From Leptobrachium leishanense (taxonomy: Eukaryota; Chordata; Amphibia; Anura; Megophryidae): a stretch of 64,000 nucleotides of DNA. This document shows positions 36,701-47,096 of this stretch, piece by piece (positions within the stretch are counted from its first letter, which is position 1; each line of letters starts with the position of its first letter). The notes below the pieces were generated by a model. That model saw nothing but the letters and a program-made list of their open reading frames with translations, made no database searches and was not told where the DNA came from. The stretch is from positions 78,304,400 through 78,368,399 of the forward strand of contig CM019064.1 of the NCBI GenBank assembly GCA_009667805.1, given 5' to 3'. A program made the position numbers and the translations under genes.

Positions 36701-37511
36701 CGTTGTTGTCACGTCCTCTGTCTACAATGAGTGAGTCATTAAGTCTCCAATTCCCCATCCCCCTCGGTGGAAAAGCAGCCTCAAAAGTGAGCGTAAGCGG
36801 AGCATGGTCAGACCACGTAATGATACCAATGGTCGCCTCCAGGAGACGAGACAAAGCTGAGCTATGTATCAAACACAAGTCAATTCTACTATATGAGGAG
36901 TGGACATGAGAGAAATATGTGTAGTCACGTGTGTTGGGGTGGCATATCCTCCAGGTATCATATAGGTCAAATGAGTGCATGAATTCCCGTAGTTGTTTAC
37001 TAGAGGGCGGGGGGGGGGCGCGGGAATGGGGGCGGGATTGGCTCGTCTGAGTGTCAACTTCGGGGTCAGGAGTGCAATTAAAATCCCCACATAGGAACAT
37101 CGTACCACTAGACATTTTTTTCACTCTACAAAAAGCTTTCCACAGATAGGAAACCGGATTATCATTAGGGAGATATAGGTTAGCAATAGTGACTGGTAAT
37201 TCGTTCAGCGTACCCACAAGAATCACAAGGCGGCCCAACGGATCCACATACTGAGCCGAACACACAAAAGTCCAATCTCTATGAAACATAATCGAGACAC
37301 CTTTGGACTTTGTCGGAGCAGTGGAATGGTAGGCCTCAGTGTACATGCGCGATTTCAAAAACGGAGGACGCCTCTTACAAAAATGAGTCTCTTGCAAACA
37401 AACAATAGCCGGTTGAGATTTATGCAGGTCACGAAATAAAGCATGGCGTTTGTACGGAGTGTTCAAGCCCCGAACATTTAAGGAATAAATCTGGAATTGA
37501 GGTTTACTCAT
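33709..37511 (-). pseudogene. L1 ORF2: AP-endonuclease and reverse transcriptase, two frameshifts
   Basis: Three overlapping minus-strand frames together cover a normal ORF2 length (about 1,270 codons). Frame 1 (37511-36579) is the APE-type endonuclease, with SLNVRGLN near the start, the catalytic LQETHF, GDFNCTPD, SRIDLCL and the terminal WSDHAPL motif. Frame 2 (36712-35375) enters the RT, with KALPKNKAPGPNGF, FRPISLLN, LLALDAEKAFDRLHW and GTRQGCPLSPLIF. Frame 3 (35421-33709) carries the RT catalytic FADDILLF, the thumb/connection region and a C-terminal CWRC...HTFWLCP Zn-knuckle-like motif. The frameshifts lie near 36715 and near 35430; the second looks like a one-base change just before the FADD block. 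All core catalytic motifs can still be read. It nicks target DNA and copies its RNA in the nucleus; this copy is probably inactive because of the shifts. Confidence 0.93.
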
Positions 37512-38084
37512 TTGTGGTCACTCCCAGCCCTCTAGATCTCACCGCGGTCAGTGAAGACAACCTCCTCGGGAGAATGGAGGGACTCTCCTGCACATAATAG
37601 CACCTGGAACCATATATCATAGTGCTTACCAAACAAACAAACAATACATACATAGGTCGAACCGAAAGGAAACAAAAGGAAAAATAAAAAATAAAAAGAA
37701 AGGAAAAAATAAAAAATAAAAAATCCGACCAAACTTCAGAAAAAAAATAACTGCACTCCAAGAGCGCAGCTGAGTGGAGTCAATCAACACAGCAGATTGG
37801 TATAAGTAGGGGAAAAAAAAACTGTCAAGAAAAACTCCAGTAGGGGAAACAACAGTCCCAACTCTACCTGAGAAGGACCGCGCCAATTTACAGGCCATTG
37901 GAAGGCCTCGGGGCTTGCCGCATAAGAGACCGGAACAGGCCCCCATGAGCGCCCAGTTGAGGTAGATCAAAAAAAGGGGTCAGTCCAGCATCCGTGGAAG
38001 AGTTCTGACACCCAAGAAGACGGGAAGCAGCATGGCAAAGTAGTAGAAGCACGCCCCATTTTTGGAGAGCACAGGGCCAGAGCC

Positions 38085-39059
38085 TCATTTCGGTCGAATC
38101 CGATGCCACTCCGGAGAAACTTTCAGCGGCGAAGATGATTCCTCCCGGGGGGGAGTAAACTCAGACACGACTTTCCATTCCGTCAACAGACGCATGCCAG
38201 TGAGGGGATCAGGGATAACGTGCAAGACTCCCTCCCGCCATAACAAGATCTTTGTGGGAAATCCCCAGCGATACGCCATGCTGTGATCACGTAGAAGTTT
38301 CGTGAAAGATGAAAATTCCCTTCTTTTAGCCATGGTAGCTGTTGACAGGTCTGCGTAAAAAGAAATTTCGGCAAACGGAGAAGGCAGAGGCATAGATTTC
38401 CGTGATGCTCTCATTAACGCTTCTTTAACATGGAAAAAGTGCACCCGGACTAGAACATCTCTAGAAGCTGAGGGTGGCAGGTTCTTGGCGCGTGGTAATC
38501 TGTGTGCCCGATCCATCAGGAAATCCTGTGACGAGTACGTTGGGACTAGGATCTGGAAAAGTTCCAATATATAGGGCTGGAGATCAGCAGGGGTTACTGC
38601 TTCCGGAATACCCCGGATCCGTACATTGTTACGCCGCGAACGATCTTCCAAATCGGCCAATTTCGTTGCCATGGCGTCATGTGCAGTCTGCAAAGCTATA
38701 TGACGGTCCACTAAATCGTTATGGGCCAAACATAGGTCGTCTGTCTTAGCCTCCAAAGAGTCTGTCCTCTCACATAGGTCTTGTACATCGCGCCTCAGCT
38801 CCTGCAGCACCTCTTTAAGATCCGTTTGAATAGTAGATCTAAGTTCTTGCAGCATGGCATGTAGTCTGCTTTCTGAAGGTGGTAAGATGTCAGACATCCA
38901 GGGTGGGCCTGCTACAGCCGCTTCCATGGTGAAAGAGGAAACAGAGGAGGGAGATCCGCCATCTTGGGCCTCACGAACCCGGTCTTTTTTTGCCGATTTT
39001 GCCGGTTCTAACGCTCGTTGCGCCTTAGGGGGCACCATCTGGGGGCCAGGAGATGTCAC
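38085..39059 (-). CDS. L1 ORF1 RNA-binding protein, apparently intact
   Basis: A 324-codon frame with start and stop. Residues 1-50 are basic and Pro/Ser-rich (low complexity). About 65-140 is a heptad-rich coiled coil (LRSTIQTDLKEVLQELRRDV, then LEAKTDDLCLAHNDLVDRHI) for trimer formation. About 140-240 is the RNA-recognition-like domain with the L1 signature ADLEDRSRRNNVRIRGIPE, then DRAHRLP. The C-terminal domain follows (AKRREFSSF, then PTKILLWREGVLHV). This is the standard L1 ORF1p layout, acting as an RNA chaperone in the L1 ribonucleoprotein. No internal stop is present. It lies upstream of ORF2 in the same element. Confidence 0.93.
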   Translation of the reverse strand: MTSPGPQMVPPKAQRALEPAKSAKKDRVREAQDGGSPSSVSSFTMEAAVAGPPWMSDILPPSESRLHAMLQELRSTIQTDLKEVLQELRRDVQDLCERTDSLEAKTDDLCLAHNDLVDRHIALQTAHDAMATKLADLEDRSRRNNVRIRGIPEAVTPADLQPYILELFQILVPTYSSQDFLMDRAHRLPRAKNLPPSASRDVLVRVHFFHVKEALMRASRKSMPLPSPFAEISFYADLSTATMAKRREFSSFTKLLRDHSMAYRWGFPTKILLWREGVLHVIPDPLTGMRLLTEWKVVSEFTPPREESSSPLKVSPEWHRIRPK

Positions 39060-39185
39060 CCAGCTATAGGTGAAGTTTCAGCCCCGGGGTTGCTGTAAAT
39101 CAGCCGCAGGAATTAAAAGTTTAGTGCCAGTCACAGGAGCTCTCCTCACATGCGACCGCGCACTGCAACGTCCGGCCACGCCCCC
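39060..39185 (-). promoter_or_regulatory. L1 5' UTR / presumed internal promoter
   Basis: About 125 bp between the 5' end of the element and ORF1, GC-rich at the tip (GGGGGCGTGGCCGG on the minus strand). In L1 elements the internal promoter lies in this position; promoter activity here is inferred from position only. Confidence 0.5.
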
Positions 39186-39200
39186 CTGTCAGCTGTATTA
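39186..39200 (+). repeat. L1 target-site duplication, right copy
   Basis: CTGTCAGCTGTATTA; a perfect match to 33446-33460. It adjoins the L1 5' end, showing that the insertion is full-length. Confidence 0.95.
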
Positions 39201-40105
39201 TAAGAACGTGGAAGTGATTGGGAACGACAGCAACTCAGCCACGATGTGGTAGGCCACGTAAACTGACGGAGCGGGGTCAGCGGATGCTGAGGCGCATAGT
39301 GCGAAGAGGTCATCAACTTTCTGCAGAGTCACGCACTACAGACCTACAAACTTCATGTGGCCTTTAGATTAGCTCAAGAACAGTGCACAGAGAGCTTCAT
39401 GGAATGGGCTTCCATGGCCCAGCAGCTGCAACCAAGCCATACATCCCCAAGTGCAATGCAAAGCGTCGGATGCAGTGGTGTAAAGCACGCCACCACTGGA
39501 CTCTAGAGCAGTGGAGATGCGTTCTCTGGAGTGATGAATTGCACTTCTCTATCAGGCAATCTGATGGACGAGTCTGGGTTTGGCGGTTGCCAGGAGAACG
39601 GTACTTGTCTGACTGCATTGTACCAAGTGTAAAGTTTGGTGGAGGGGGGATTATGGTGTGGGGTTGTTTTTCAGGAGCTGGGCTTGGCCCCTTAGTTCCA
39701 GTGAAAGGAACTCTGAATGCTTCAGCATACCAAGACATTTTGGACAATTCCATGCTCCCAACTTTGTGGGAACAATTTGGAGCTGGCCCCTTCCTCTTCC
39801 AACATGACTGTGCACCAGTGCACAAAGCAAGGTCCATAAAGACATGGATGACAGAGTCTGGTGTGGATGAACTTGACTGACCTGCACAGAGTCCTGACCT
39901 CAACCCGATAGACCACCTTTGGGATGAATTAGAGCGGAGACTGAGAGCCAGGTCTTCTCGTCCAACATCAGTGTGTGACCTCACAAATGCGCTTCTGGGA
40001 GAATGGTCAAAAATTCCCATAAACACACTCCTAAACCTTGTGGACAGCCTTCCCAGAAGAGTTGAAGCTGTTATAGCTGCAAAGGGTGGACCGACGTCAT
40101 ATTGA
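39201..40105 (+). pseudogene. Tc1 transposase, catalytic part, inactivated
   Basis: Continuation of the transposase begun at 33333. Upstream sequence (39201-39380) encodes the rest of the DNA-binding region. The open part (39383-39880) shows WKARHH-type linker sequence, the first catalytic Asp in [10 protein letters not shown], the glycine-rich [16 protein letters not shown], and the second Asp in [10 protein letters not shown]. An in-frame TGA at 39878-39880 replaces a Trp codon before PAQSPDLNPI. At the third catalytic position the motif reads NPIDHLWDE, where Tc1 DD34E enzymes carry Glu. The frame would end at 40103-40105. Disruption is therefore threefold: the L1 insertion, the stop and a substituted catalytic residue. 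Confidence 0.9.
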
Positions 40106-40399
40106 ACCCTATGGATTAGGAATGGGATGTCACTTAAGTTCATATGCGAGTCAAGGCAGGTGAGCGAATACTTTTGGCAATATAGTGAATATATATATAT
40201 ATTTTTATGTTGGCACATAAAATAATTTATTTTAAATATAAATAAATTGAGGTATTTTTCTAAAGCTGTATTAATGAGATGTTCTAGCCACATGACCATT
40301 TAATATATTTTAAATGGTCAAGGGTGGCCGAGTGTGTAGTTTTCTTGAAGATGTATGAAAAGTAGTTTTTACTTTATGTTATCGATTGGTCCTTTAACC

Positions 40400-40569
40400 C
40401 AGTGTTTCTCAACTTCGGTCCTCAGGACTCACTAACAGGCCAGGTTTTGCAGATCACCTTGGGGAAATGCAGACTGAATCCTGCAGTCATTGAGAAGCAA
40501 ATCATATCACCTGTGCTGTGCTTCAGATATCTGGCAAACATGGCGTGTTAGTGGGTCCTGAGGACTGGA
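40400..40569. mobile_element. hAT MITE, right end truncated
   Basis: It starts CAGTGTTTCTCAACTTCGGT and contains GACTCACTAACAGG with a mirrored GTTAGTGGGTCCTGAGGACT near the right. It belongs to the same family as the complete copy at 41592-41775, but the final bases of the right TIR are replaced by another repeat. Confidence 0.65.
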
Positions 40570-40925
40570 GGCTTCAGAAGACGTGTGGGGACGTCATGGT
40601 GTTTCCCCGCAACATGTGAAGGACGTCCCCCACACGTCACTGGATTTCTGCAGCCAAGAGGGAGACCCTGACCACTCCGTTATGAGTCCCGTGGAGGTCT
40701 GACTTCCATAAAGTCTGATCGTTCCGTGGGACCCCCTCCCAGCGCACATACCTCATTGCGCGATTATGTCATTTTCAAGCGCCACCCGGCGCCTCCCAGG
40801 TGCATGCCTAAAGGGGAGAGAGGAGTCTTTTGGACCCCTCTTTCTCCTCATCTGCAAGGGCTAGGAAGACAAGAAAGACATCACTGGAAAGGTTACAATC
40901 TAACCAGCGATTCCCTTGTTAACCT
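40570..40925. repeat. GC-rich hairpin repeat
   Basis: A hairpin at about 40579-40640 has arms GACGTGTGGGGACGTC and GACGTCCCCCACACGTC. Further right are CTTTTGGACCCC and ATCACTGGAAAGGTTAC modules shared with 30590-30735. It probably belongs to the piggyBac-like hairpin family, but no termini were identified. Confidence 0.5.
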
Positions 40926-40949
40926 CTGAATGTCTGGCAATGCACTGAG

Positions 40950-41445
40950 CAAAAGAAAAAATATGTCATCTGCGCTCATTCCCATTATACCGTGTGAAAC
41001 AAAACACAACTAGAGACTTTGATTTCTATTAATGGCCATTAAGAGAGTAAGCTCACCTGCCAACATCAAGGCACCTCTAGTGAGGGTGAGTCCTGTCCAA
41101 AAATGAAGCCACAGGCTGCTGTGTAGCGAACCATAACTGCTCACGCTGCTTTTCAGTCATGAGGTAGACTGGTGGGCTCCTATTTATGCCCTCCCAGAAA
41201 CAAATCCACCTTGGAATCAAAAAACAAAGACACGGAGCGGAACATGCTGCAATGATGACTTGGCTGGAGGTACAATAAAACATACATAGTACAGGAGGGG
41301 TGGGGTCGTGCCTATTCCTGAAGGGGTGGCTGAAACCACCAGATGTATCCAGCACAGCAACATTAATAGAAACCAAGGCCTCTAGTTGTGTTTTGTTTCA
41401 CACGGTATAATGGGAATAAGCGCAGATGACATATATTTTCTTATG
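40950..41445. repeat. Inverted-repeat element with ~60-bp arms
   Basis: The left arm (about 40962-41020) has TGTCATCTGCGCTCATTCCC and GTGTGAAACAAAACACAAC; the right arm (about 41383-41435) is its near-perfect complement. The left half recurs at 60655-60830 in the same orientation. No coding sequence is present. Confidence 0.7.
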
Positions 41446-41591
41446 TTTTATACATGTTGCTGGGCTGGATACATCTGGTGGTTGGGGCTGCCCCATCGGG
41501 GAATAGGCGCGACCCCACCCCTCCTGTACTATGTATGTTTGAAAAAATAAAGATGCTTTATTACTGTGCATTCTTTAATTTGCCCTTAGTA

Positions 41592-41775
41592 CAGTGGTTC
41601 CCAACCGCGGTCCTCAAGTACCCCTAACAGGTCAGGTTTACGAGATATCTGAAGCACAGCCCAGGTGATATGATTTGCTGCTCAGTGATTGCAGGATTCA
41701 GTCTGCATTTTCTCAAGGTAATCCATAAAACCTGGCCTGTTGGGGGTACTTGAGGACCGCAGTTGGGAACCACTG
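41592..41775. mobile_element. hAT MITE (184 bp)
   Basis: The ends CAGTGGTTCCCAACCGCGGT and GCAGTTGGGAACCACTG are inverted, and GTCCTCAAGTACCCC is mirrored by GGGGTACTTGAGGAC. The flanks CCTTAGTA and GTCTAGTA resemble a mutated 8-bp target duplication. CAGTGGTTCCCAA is a familiar vertebrate hAT terminus. Confidence 0.85.
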
Positions 41776-41812
41776 GTCTAGTATGACTGGGTAGAACTAT
41801 TTAAGGGAAATT

Positions 41813-41942
41813 GGGCAGTATTACAAAGTTGGTGCTAATTTAACCAGAGCTGTTGTAAACTTAACAATCCCATAGGCTATAATGGCTCTGGTAAGTTTAC
41901 AACAGCTCTGGGTAAGTTAGCACCAGCTTTGTAATACTGCCC
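41813..41942. mobile_element. Short foldback MITE, Harbinger-like ends
   Basis: A 130-bp element whose arms GGGCAGTATTACAAAG and CTTTGTAATACTGCCC are perfectly complementary, with further inner complementarity (GAGCTGTTGTAAACTTA / TAAGTTTACAACAGCTC). A perfect ATT direct repeat flanks it (41810-41812, 41943-41945). Confidence 0.9.
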
Positions 41943-41945
41943 ATT

Positions 41946-43536
41946 GTCTTTAAATTGAGTCTATCATGGTCAAAATAACTCACCAACCTGTATAATGAAA
42001 TAAACTGAGATTCATTGTCCCCCATGTGACATCCGGCATGCCACAGGTGGGAGGGTCCACCGCGAACAGTCAACTGTACTACAGGATATCCCCCCTGCTC
42101 AGTGTGCTGTGTTATTTGTCTATCACCATAGTGATTTGGCGCACTTCTGTGTGCTTCAGCGATTTCAATTAGCCGACACTGCTGTGAAATCAGCACTCAC
42201 CACAAGGTCCCCGAAGTACGCCGAATGTGAATCACCGAATGCTGATGATCAGCCCGCCGAATGAAGGCGATCATCCTGCGAACGCTGCTGAAGACAGTCA
42301 ACAATACGCCGAACTGACCGCCGCAAGCTGCCAAACGCCGCCAAAAGAAGCTGATCAGAATTAATTAGAGGATGCCTTAATTTTTTTTTTCACTTTTTTG
42401 TGAAATTATGTTGTAAACAACAATAGGTTTTAGCATATTTTGGTGTGCATTCTTCATTATTTCTTTGGATTCTGTACAAACATACTGCCAGTGTGATGTC
42501 CTAAAAGGTGCGTACGCATGCGTTTTTTAAATAACATACAATCCATATAATAAAGTACATAAAAACATAGGGGTCTCCTGAGTTCATTTCTGAATGTAAA
42601 ACATTTCTTTTGTTATTTATTTTATGTCCTTAAATCTGTCTAAATTATTTGTTCCCTGATGATCTGCAGGTCTGCTTAACACCGAAGCAGTTAATTTACT
42701 GAAATGTATCCATTTGCTAAGTGATTACATTTTTCCCTAAAGGAAACTTAAGTTAATTTAGTTAGTGACTCATATGCCAGCCTGCCAATTACAACACACA
42801 TGATTACAAACACATTCAAACCTCTCGCAGCTTTCAATGCAGCTCGCTGTCTACAGTAGAAACACAAAATTTTCTTTTTCATTTCTTCATAATCCCTTTA
42901 TCTCAAAGCAGCTAGCAAAACAATTATAAGTCCAGGCGCATTAGGGTTTCCAACGGATTGTACATTCCTTTTCAATCAAAGACCTATGTACGGGAGAACA
43001 ATACTCAAGAGAAGTTTATAGGGGTTTTTTTCTTTTCTGTTCTGTTAAGATACTAAAATTTATCATCTGTTCTGTCCTTGAATGACCTTCAGTCCTTTTT
43101 TTTTTAAAGTGGCTAGAAGACTGTATCACCCTTGCAAATCAAAAGGTTTTACAACATGGTTATTTTAAACTGTTCTTTCAATAAACCAGAATTCATCCTT
43201 AAGTATCATATGATACGTGCGACTGCTGATTTATTCAAAAGGCATTACACATAAAATATATTCTAGGATTTGAAACTGGAGACACTAGATGGCAACCTTT
43301 TAACAATGCATTGGCTGTAGAAGGCGAACTGGACACTCCTCTATTAAATGTAACCTAGGGAGAATTTGTTTGCTTTGCGTGGCATAAACAGTCCACAGCG
43401 TCCCTTGATCCCAAGTCTCTCGTCAACACACGATCATCCCCCAAATGATATGTTTTCCTTTTATTGTTTTTTAACATCTTGCATTTTATTACTTTGTATT
43501 TCTGGAACAACCGTAACAATTCAATTTTCTTGAACC
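41946..43536. other. No firm feature
   Basis: At 42180-42340 there is CG-richer sequence with GCCGAA/CCGCC words that may be a fragment of the family B elements, but the match is weak. The rest is AT-rich with no gene. Confidence 0.35.
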
Positions 43537-43612
43537 GTGGACATACTTGAAAAGGAGAGAAATCTCAATGTATCCTTCCTGGTAAAATACTTTATAAATA
43601 CATAAATACTTA
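43537..43612 (+). repeat. SINE tail fragment
   Basis: GAGAGAAATCTCAATGTATC, CTTCCTGGTAAAATAC, then short TAAATACATAAATAC repeats. It is the same tail as the SINE at 7996-8190, in the opposite orientation, without a head. Confidence 0.65.
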
Positions 43613-44264
43613 ACCTTAATCTTTATCAAAAAAGGTAACATTTTCTTGAAAACAACAAGCTTAAATATTAAGCCCTCGGCTGGATTTTTAACCATTTAAC
43701 CAAATTCTTAATGAAACTGTTGAATTTTTATGATGTGCCTCCTTAACCATAATATTTTTCTTTTTTATCCTACACATTCATACATGCTATAAAACACTTT
43801 TTAAAGGACAAATAGGGATTTTATTTATTATCAAATATTTACATGTGACTTAATGTTTAGTGTTGCTAAAACACAAAAAAAGGCCAACAATAAAGGAAAA
43901 AAGTTTCATTATTTCCATCAATTCTGAAAATTTTGATACATCTAGTGCAGCTAAAGAAAGATACCTTAAAATTAAATGCATTAACCTATAATGATTTTAG
44001 GAACTTCCTGTAGGTCTCGTGTTTCGATTTCTTTTTCATGTTTAACCCTTTTCCTACCAAAAATGTGTACACACGTCTTTTGCATTGTAATCGAAGATGT
44101 TAAGAAAACTGGTATAAAAGGCCCGATTTGCATTTCTTTTTAATGTCAGATTGGTGTACTCCCTCTAGACAACTTAAATTCTTTGTAAGATCTTACTCGT
44201 ATCACCCTGTATCACTGTAAAGAATCTGCAAGGAGCAGCCCCCACCCTCACTGTGTCAAAGCCA

Positions 44265-44815
44265 GTACCGGCTAGATGAAGTCGAGGTGACATCACTGCT
44301 CTATAACCATGGAGACCCAGGTTCGAATCCCGGCAAGAGCACCTCTCCAGTAAGTGTCCTTGGTCAAGACACCTAACGGTACAAACTTGCCTACAAAATG
44401 ATATCAGCTGTGGAGTCCAGTGGTAACGTCGCTGCCCTTCAACCAGGGAGAAGTCAAATCCTTTTCAGCACATCCCTCCAATACAACCGTGGAGAAGCAA
44501 GTCTCGACTTTACGAGAAGCGGGTTCAACCTAACCACCAAGTTGCTGATTTACAATGATGGAAAGCCATCTCGATCTCACTCAGAAGACACCACCAGCGA
44601 GTGTCCTTGGGCAAGACACCTACCGATATGGATGCGTCTACCTCACAAAATACTTGTACATCTCATAGAGTGTAAATTCTCTTGGGAACAGGGTCCCCCT
44701 GAATCAGGTCATCATCCATGTGTGGTATTCTAATGTATCAACCCTTTGTACACTGTTTTTGTAAAGCGCTGCGGAATTTGTGGCACTATATAAATAAAGG
44801 ATAATAATAATAAAA
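44265..44815 (+). mobile_element. Composite tRNA-derived SINE with L2-like tail
   Basis: The first head (44268-44340) has a B box GGTTCGAATCCC and GCAAGAGCACCTCTCC, followed by AGTGTCCTTGGTCAAGACAC. A second and third tRNA-like block follow (TGGTAACGTCGCTGCCCTTC; GAGAAGCGGGTTCAACC), then a second AGTGTCCTTGGGCAAGACAC. It ends in an L2-type tail, AAAGCGCTGCGGAATTTGTG and TATATAAATAAAGGATAAT. The body matches the SINE at 7996-8190 but the tail differs. It is not a tRNA gene: no complete cloverleaf can be drawn. Confidence 0.65.
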
Positions 44816-45198
44816 TCACTAAACAGGTCACTCATTGCTGTACAGGAATAAGAGTTAGGGGTTAGAATCGTTTCAAATCCCTGTACAGTAAAGATACAAG
44901 GTGTTACTGTATTTTCTATATAAAAGCGTTATGTCAATGTGAAAATAAAGCTTTAATACTCCACTGGTATTTTTTGGAAGCTGCACTGCTAATATGATCG
45001 CTACATTATGATCACTACAAATCCCTATAAGCAGGAGATCTGAACATTTTGAAAATGTAAAAGTTATGCTTATATCATTGGCCTCGATTCCCTAAATGTG
45101 TTTTTGCTGCCATATGCCTATATTGTGTAGCAAGGGATACAGAAAAGTATGTCCTTTCTTTCACACATACTAAACAATAAATAATGTCCAATATATAG

Positions 45199-45971
45199 TA
45201 GGGATGTGCGTTTCGCGTTTCGGAATTTCAGAATTTTCACGAAATTTCCCAATTCGTGTCTTCGGATTCGGACGAATTTCCGAATCGGATCGGACCTGAA
45301 AACCGATAGATCCGAAAAGTTTTCCGAGCCAAAACGAAAAATTTTCGGAATTTTCGAATGGACTTGAGATGTGTCAAATCGAAATTTATTTTTGCTCTAT
45401 TCATGATTTTGGTTCCATTCGTGATTTCGGTTCCATTTCGGTAATTCTGGACATCGTATATTTAACTATTATCGGTCATATCGCTGATTCTGTAAATTTT
45501 GTATTTGTAAATGCGTATCACTTGTTTCTTGTGGCATTCGGGTCAGTTTAGCGTTTTTTAAATCGTTTTGTTCATTTTTTTTGTTCCTTGGCTTTCATAC
45601 CATTTTAATATGATTAAATAAAGTTGTGAAATGTATATTCAATTATTCATAAGAAAAAAAGGATCTTTATTTAATAAAAAAAACACTATAGACTCGCCAG
45701 AATTATCGTAGACACTTTGAAACGAGGGGAACAGACGTTCCGAAAAAACGAAAATTTCCGAAATTTCCGAAAAGTCGATACAAAAAACGAGCAAAGTGAC
45801 CCGAAAATACGAAAAATGGTCGATATTCCGAAAAAAAAATGTACACGAAAAACGATCCGAACCGAACCGAATCGAAACAGAAATCGGTCGAAACGAGCCG
45901 AATCGAAAAGTTTAAACATCCGAACAAATCGAACCGAATCGAACCGAAAAAAAAATCGGTGCACAAGCCTA
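45199..45971. mobile_element. AT-rich hAT element
   Basis: The start is TAGGGATGTGCG and the end is TGCACAAGCCTA. The 8-bp direct repeat ATATATAG is perfect (45191-45198, 45972-45979). The interior is built of TTCGGAATTTTC / GAAAATTTCCG words in opposing orientation, with no transposase. A degraded relative lies at 30740-31745. Confidence 0.88.
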
Positions 45972-46098
45972 ATATATAGGCCAAGTGACTTGAATGTAAG
46001 TGGAAATCAATGGAAAGTAAAGCAAGGCTTGAATGAGCGTGAACGGAAAAGTGGAGAAGGATAACTCCAGTAGGAATAATAGAGCAGAGGGGAAACTC

Positions 46099-46165
46099 TG
46101 GTACTATTTATTATTATTATTATCATCATCATTTTTATAGCGCCAACAGTTTTCACAGTGCTAGA
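46099..46165 (-). repeat. L2/SINE 3' tail, reversed
   Basis: TTATTATTATTATCATCATC followed by TATAGCGCCAACAGTTTTCA: the reverse of the usual TTGGCGCTATA...AATAAT end. Confidence 0.65.
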
Positions 46166-46174
46166 ATATACTTA

Positions 46175-47040
46175 CAGGGTTATTCAAAGAGAATCGAAAA
46201 GCCACCGCACGTTTGGTAACTTTTCGTTCTCTTCAATTCAGTTCGATTTGGCGATCCGATTTCGGCGACCCTGCGGTGTATTTAGCAAGTACCACATGGT
46301 CCCCGAATTTGCTGGGAAAAGTCACCGCAAACCTGACGAAAACTTACTGCAAAACGAAGGCGAACGCACACCGAAACCCGCAAAAACATCTGGATTAACC
46401 CGCCTAAAACGCTGGAAAAACCCGAGCAGGAGCCGATCACACACAGTGCAGCAGCCGGAAAAAGCCGACACCGCAGACAAATGCAGTGAATAAATTAGAA
46501 AAACAGTTTGCTTGAATGTGTGAAAAGTGAAACGCTGTTTGCAAAGAAACTACTGAGCGAAAATTTATGAAATTTACATATGAGGTCCAGGGAATGATAA
46601 TAAAAAGGGCTGTTACAGAAAAAATAAGTAAAGTCAAAAAAGAAATAAAATAGAAAAATCTGAATTTTTAAAAAAAACTAAATTCTGAAAAATGCTTAAA
46701 ATATCCTAAAAAATCTATAAATAAAGAGACTCTTTACAGCAGAATTTTATAATGAATGGTTTATTAGATATTGAATTAAAACGGGAATATTTTTAACATT
46801 GAAGCCTATGGGATTCACCTGAATAAACCTGCCGAATTAAACCCCCGAATGGCAGGGCATTTCGGGAACCTTTCACTGCTGGTTTGTGCTCTCTGAATAG
46901 CCGCAGCATTGCTTTTGTATGGGGATTTCACTGCCCTCGAACAGGCACCGAACAGGCACCGTATGTTCAGGCAGTTCAATTCTGATTTTCAGCGTTCGGT
47001 TCCCTTCCGGCAGCCATTTGGATCTCTTTGAATAACCCTG
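46175..47040 (-). mobile_element. Family A element, full length, reversed
   Basis: Complete from CAGGGTTATTCAAAGAGA to TCTCTTTGAATAACCCTG (866 bp), in the orientation opposite to 47397-48265. The inner hairpin is partly lost, but GAATGGCAGGGCATTTCGG and the AT-rich core match. Flanking triplets (TTA and ATT) are not identical. The plus strand has a frame containing DFGDPAVYLASTTWSPN, also present in related copies. Confidence 0.85.
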
Positions 47041-47096
47041 ATTGTTTATATTATTCCAAATTTTCCAACCTAACTTTTATGTGAAATAGACAAACA

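Larger units (their letters stand above)
33461..39185 (-). mobile_element. Near-complete L1/Tx1-type LINE
   Basis: This is a 5.7-kb element on the minus strand with a perfect 15-bp target duplication. Going 5' to 3' it has a GC-rich 5' end (GGGGGCGTGGCCGGACG), a short 5' UTR, ORF1 (39059-38085), a roughly 570-bp spacer, ORF2 with endonuclease and reverse transcriptase (37511-33709), a 250-bp 3' UTR, and a poly-A tail. It moves by target-primed reverse transcription. Because ORF1 is open and ORF2 has only two frameshifts, it is the youngest-looking autonomous element here. Confidence 0.95.
33200..40187 (+). mobile_element. Tc1/mariner element split by a full-length L1
   Basis: The left TIR is CACTATATTGCCAAAAGTAT and the right TIR is ATACTTTTGGCAATATAGTG, an excellent inverted repeat. 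TA precedes the left end (33198-33199). Subtracting the L1 and one target duplication leaves about 1.25 kb, the usual size of a Tc1. The right flank reads AAT rather than TA, probably a later mutation. The transposase is broken (see the pseudogene entries). Confidence 0.95.

Noticed and set aside
39397..40299. 300-codon minus-strand open frame
   Set aside because: Antisense shadow of the Tc1 transposase.
44268..44345. Possible tRNA gene (B box GGTTCGAATCC)
   Set aside because: No complete cloverleaf or acceptor stem; the sequence continues into a SINE body found elsewhere in the window.
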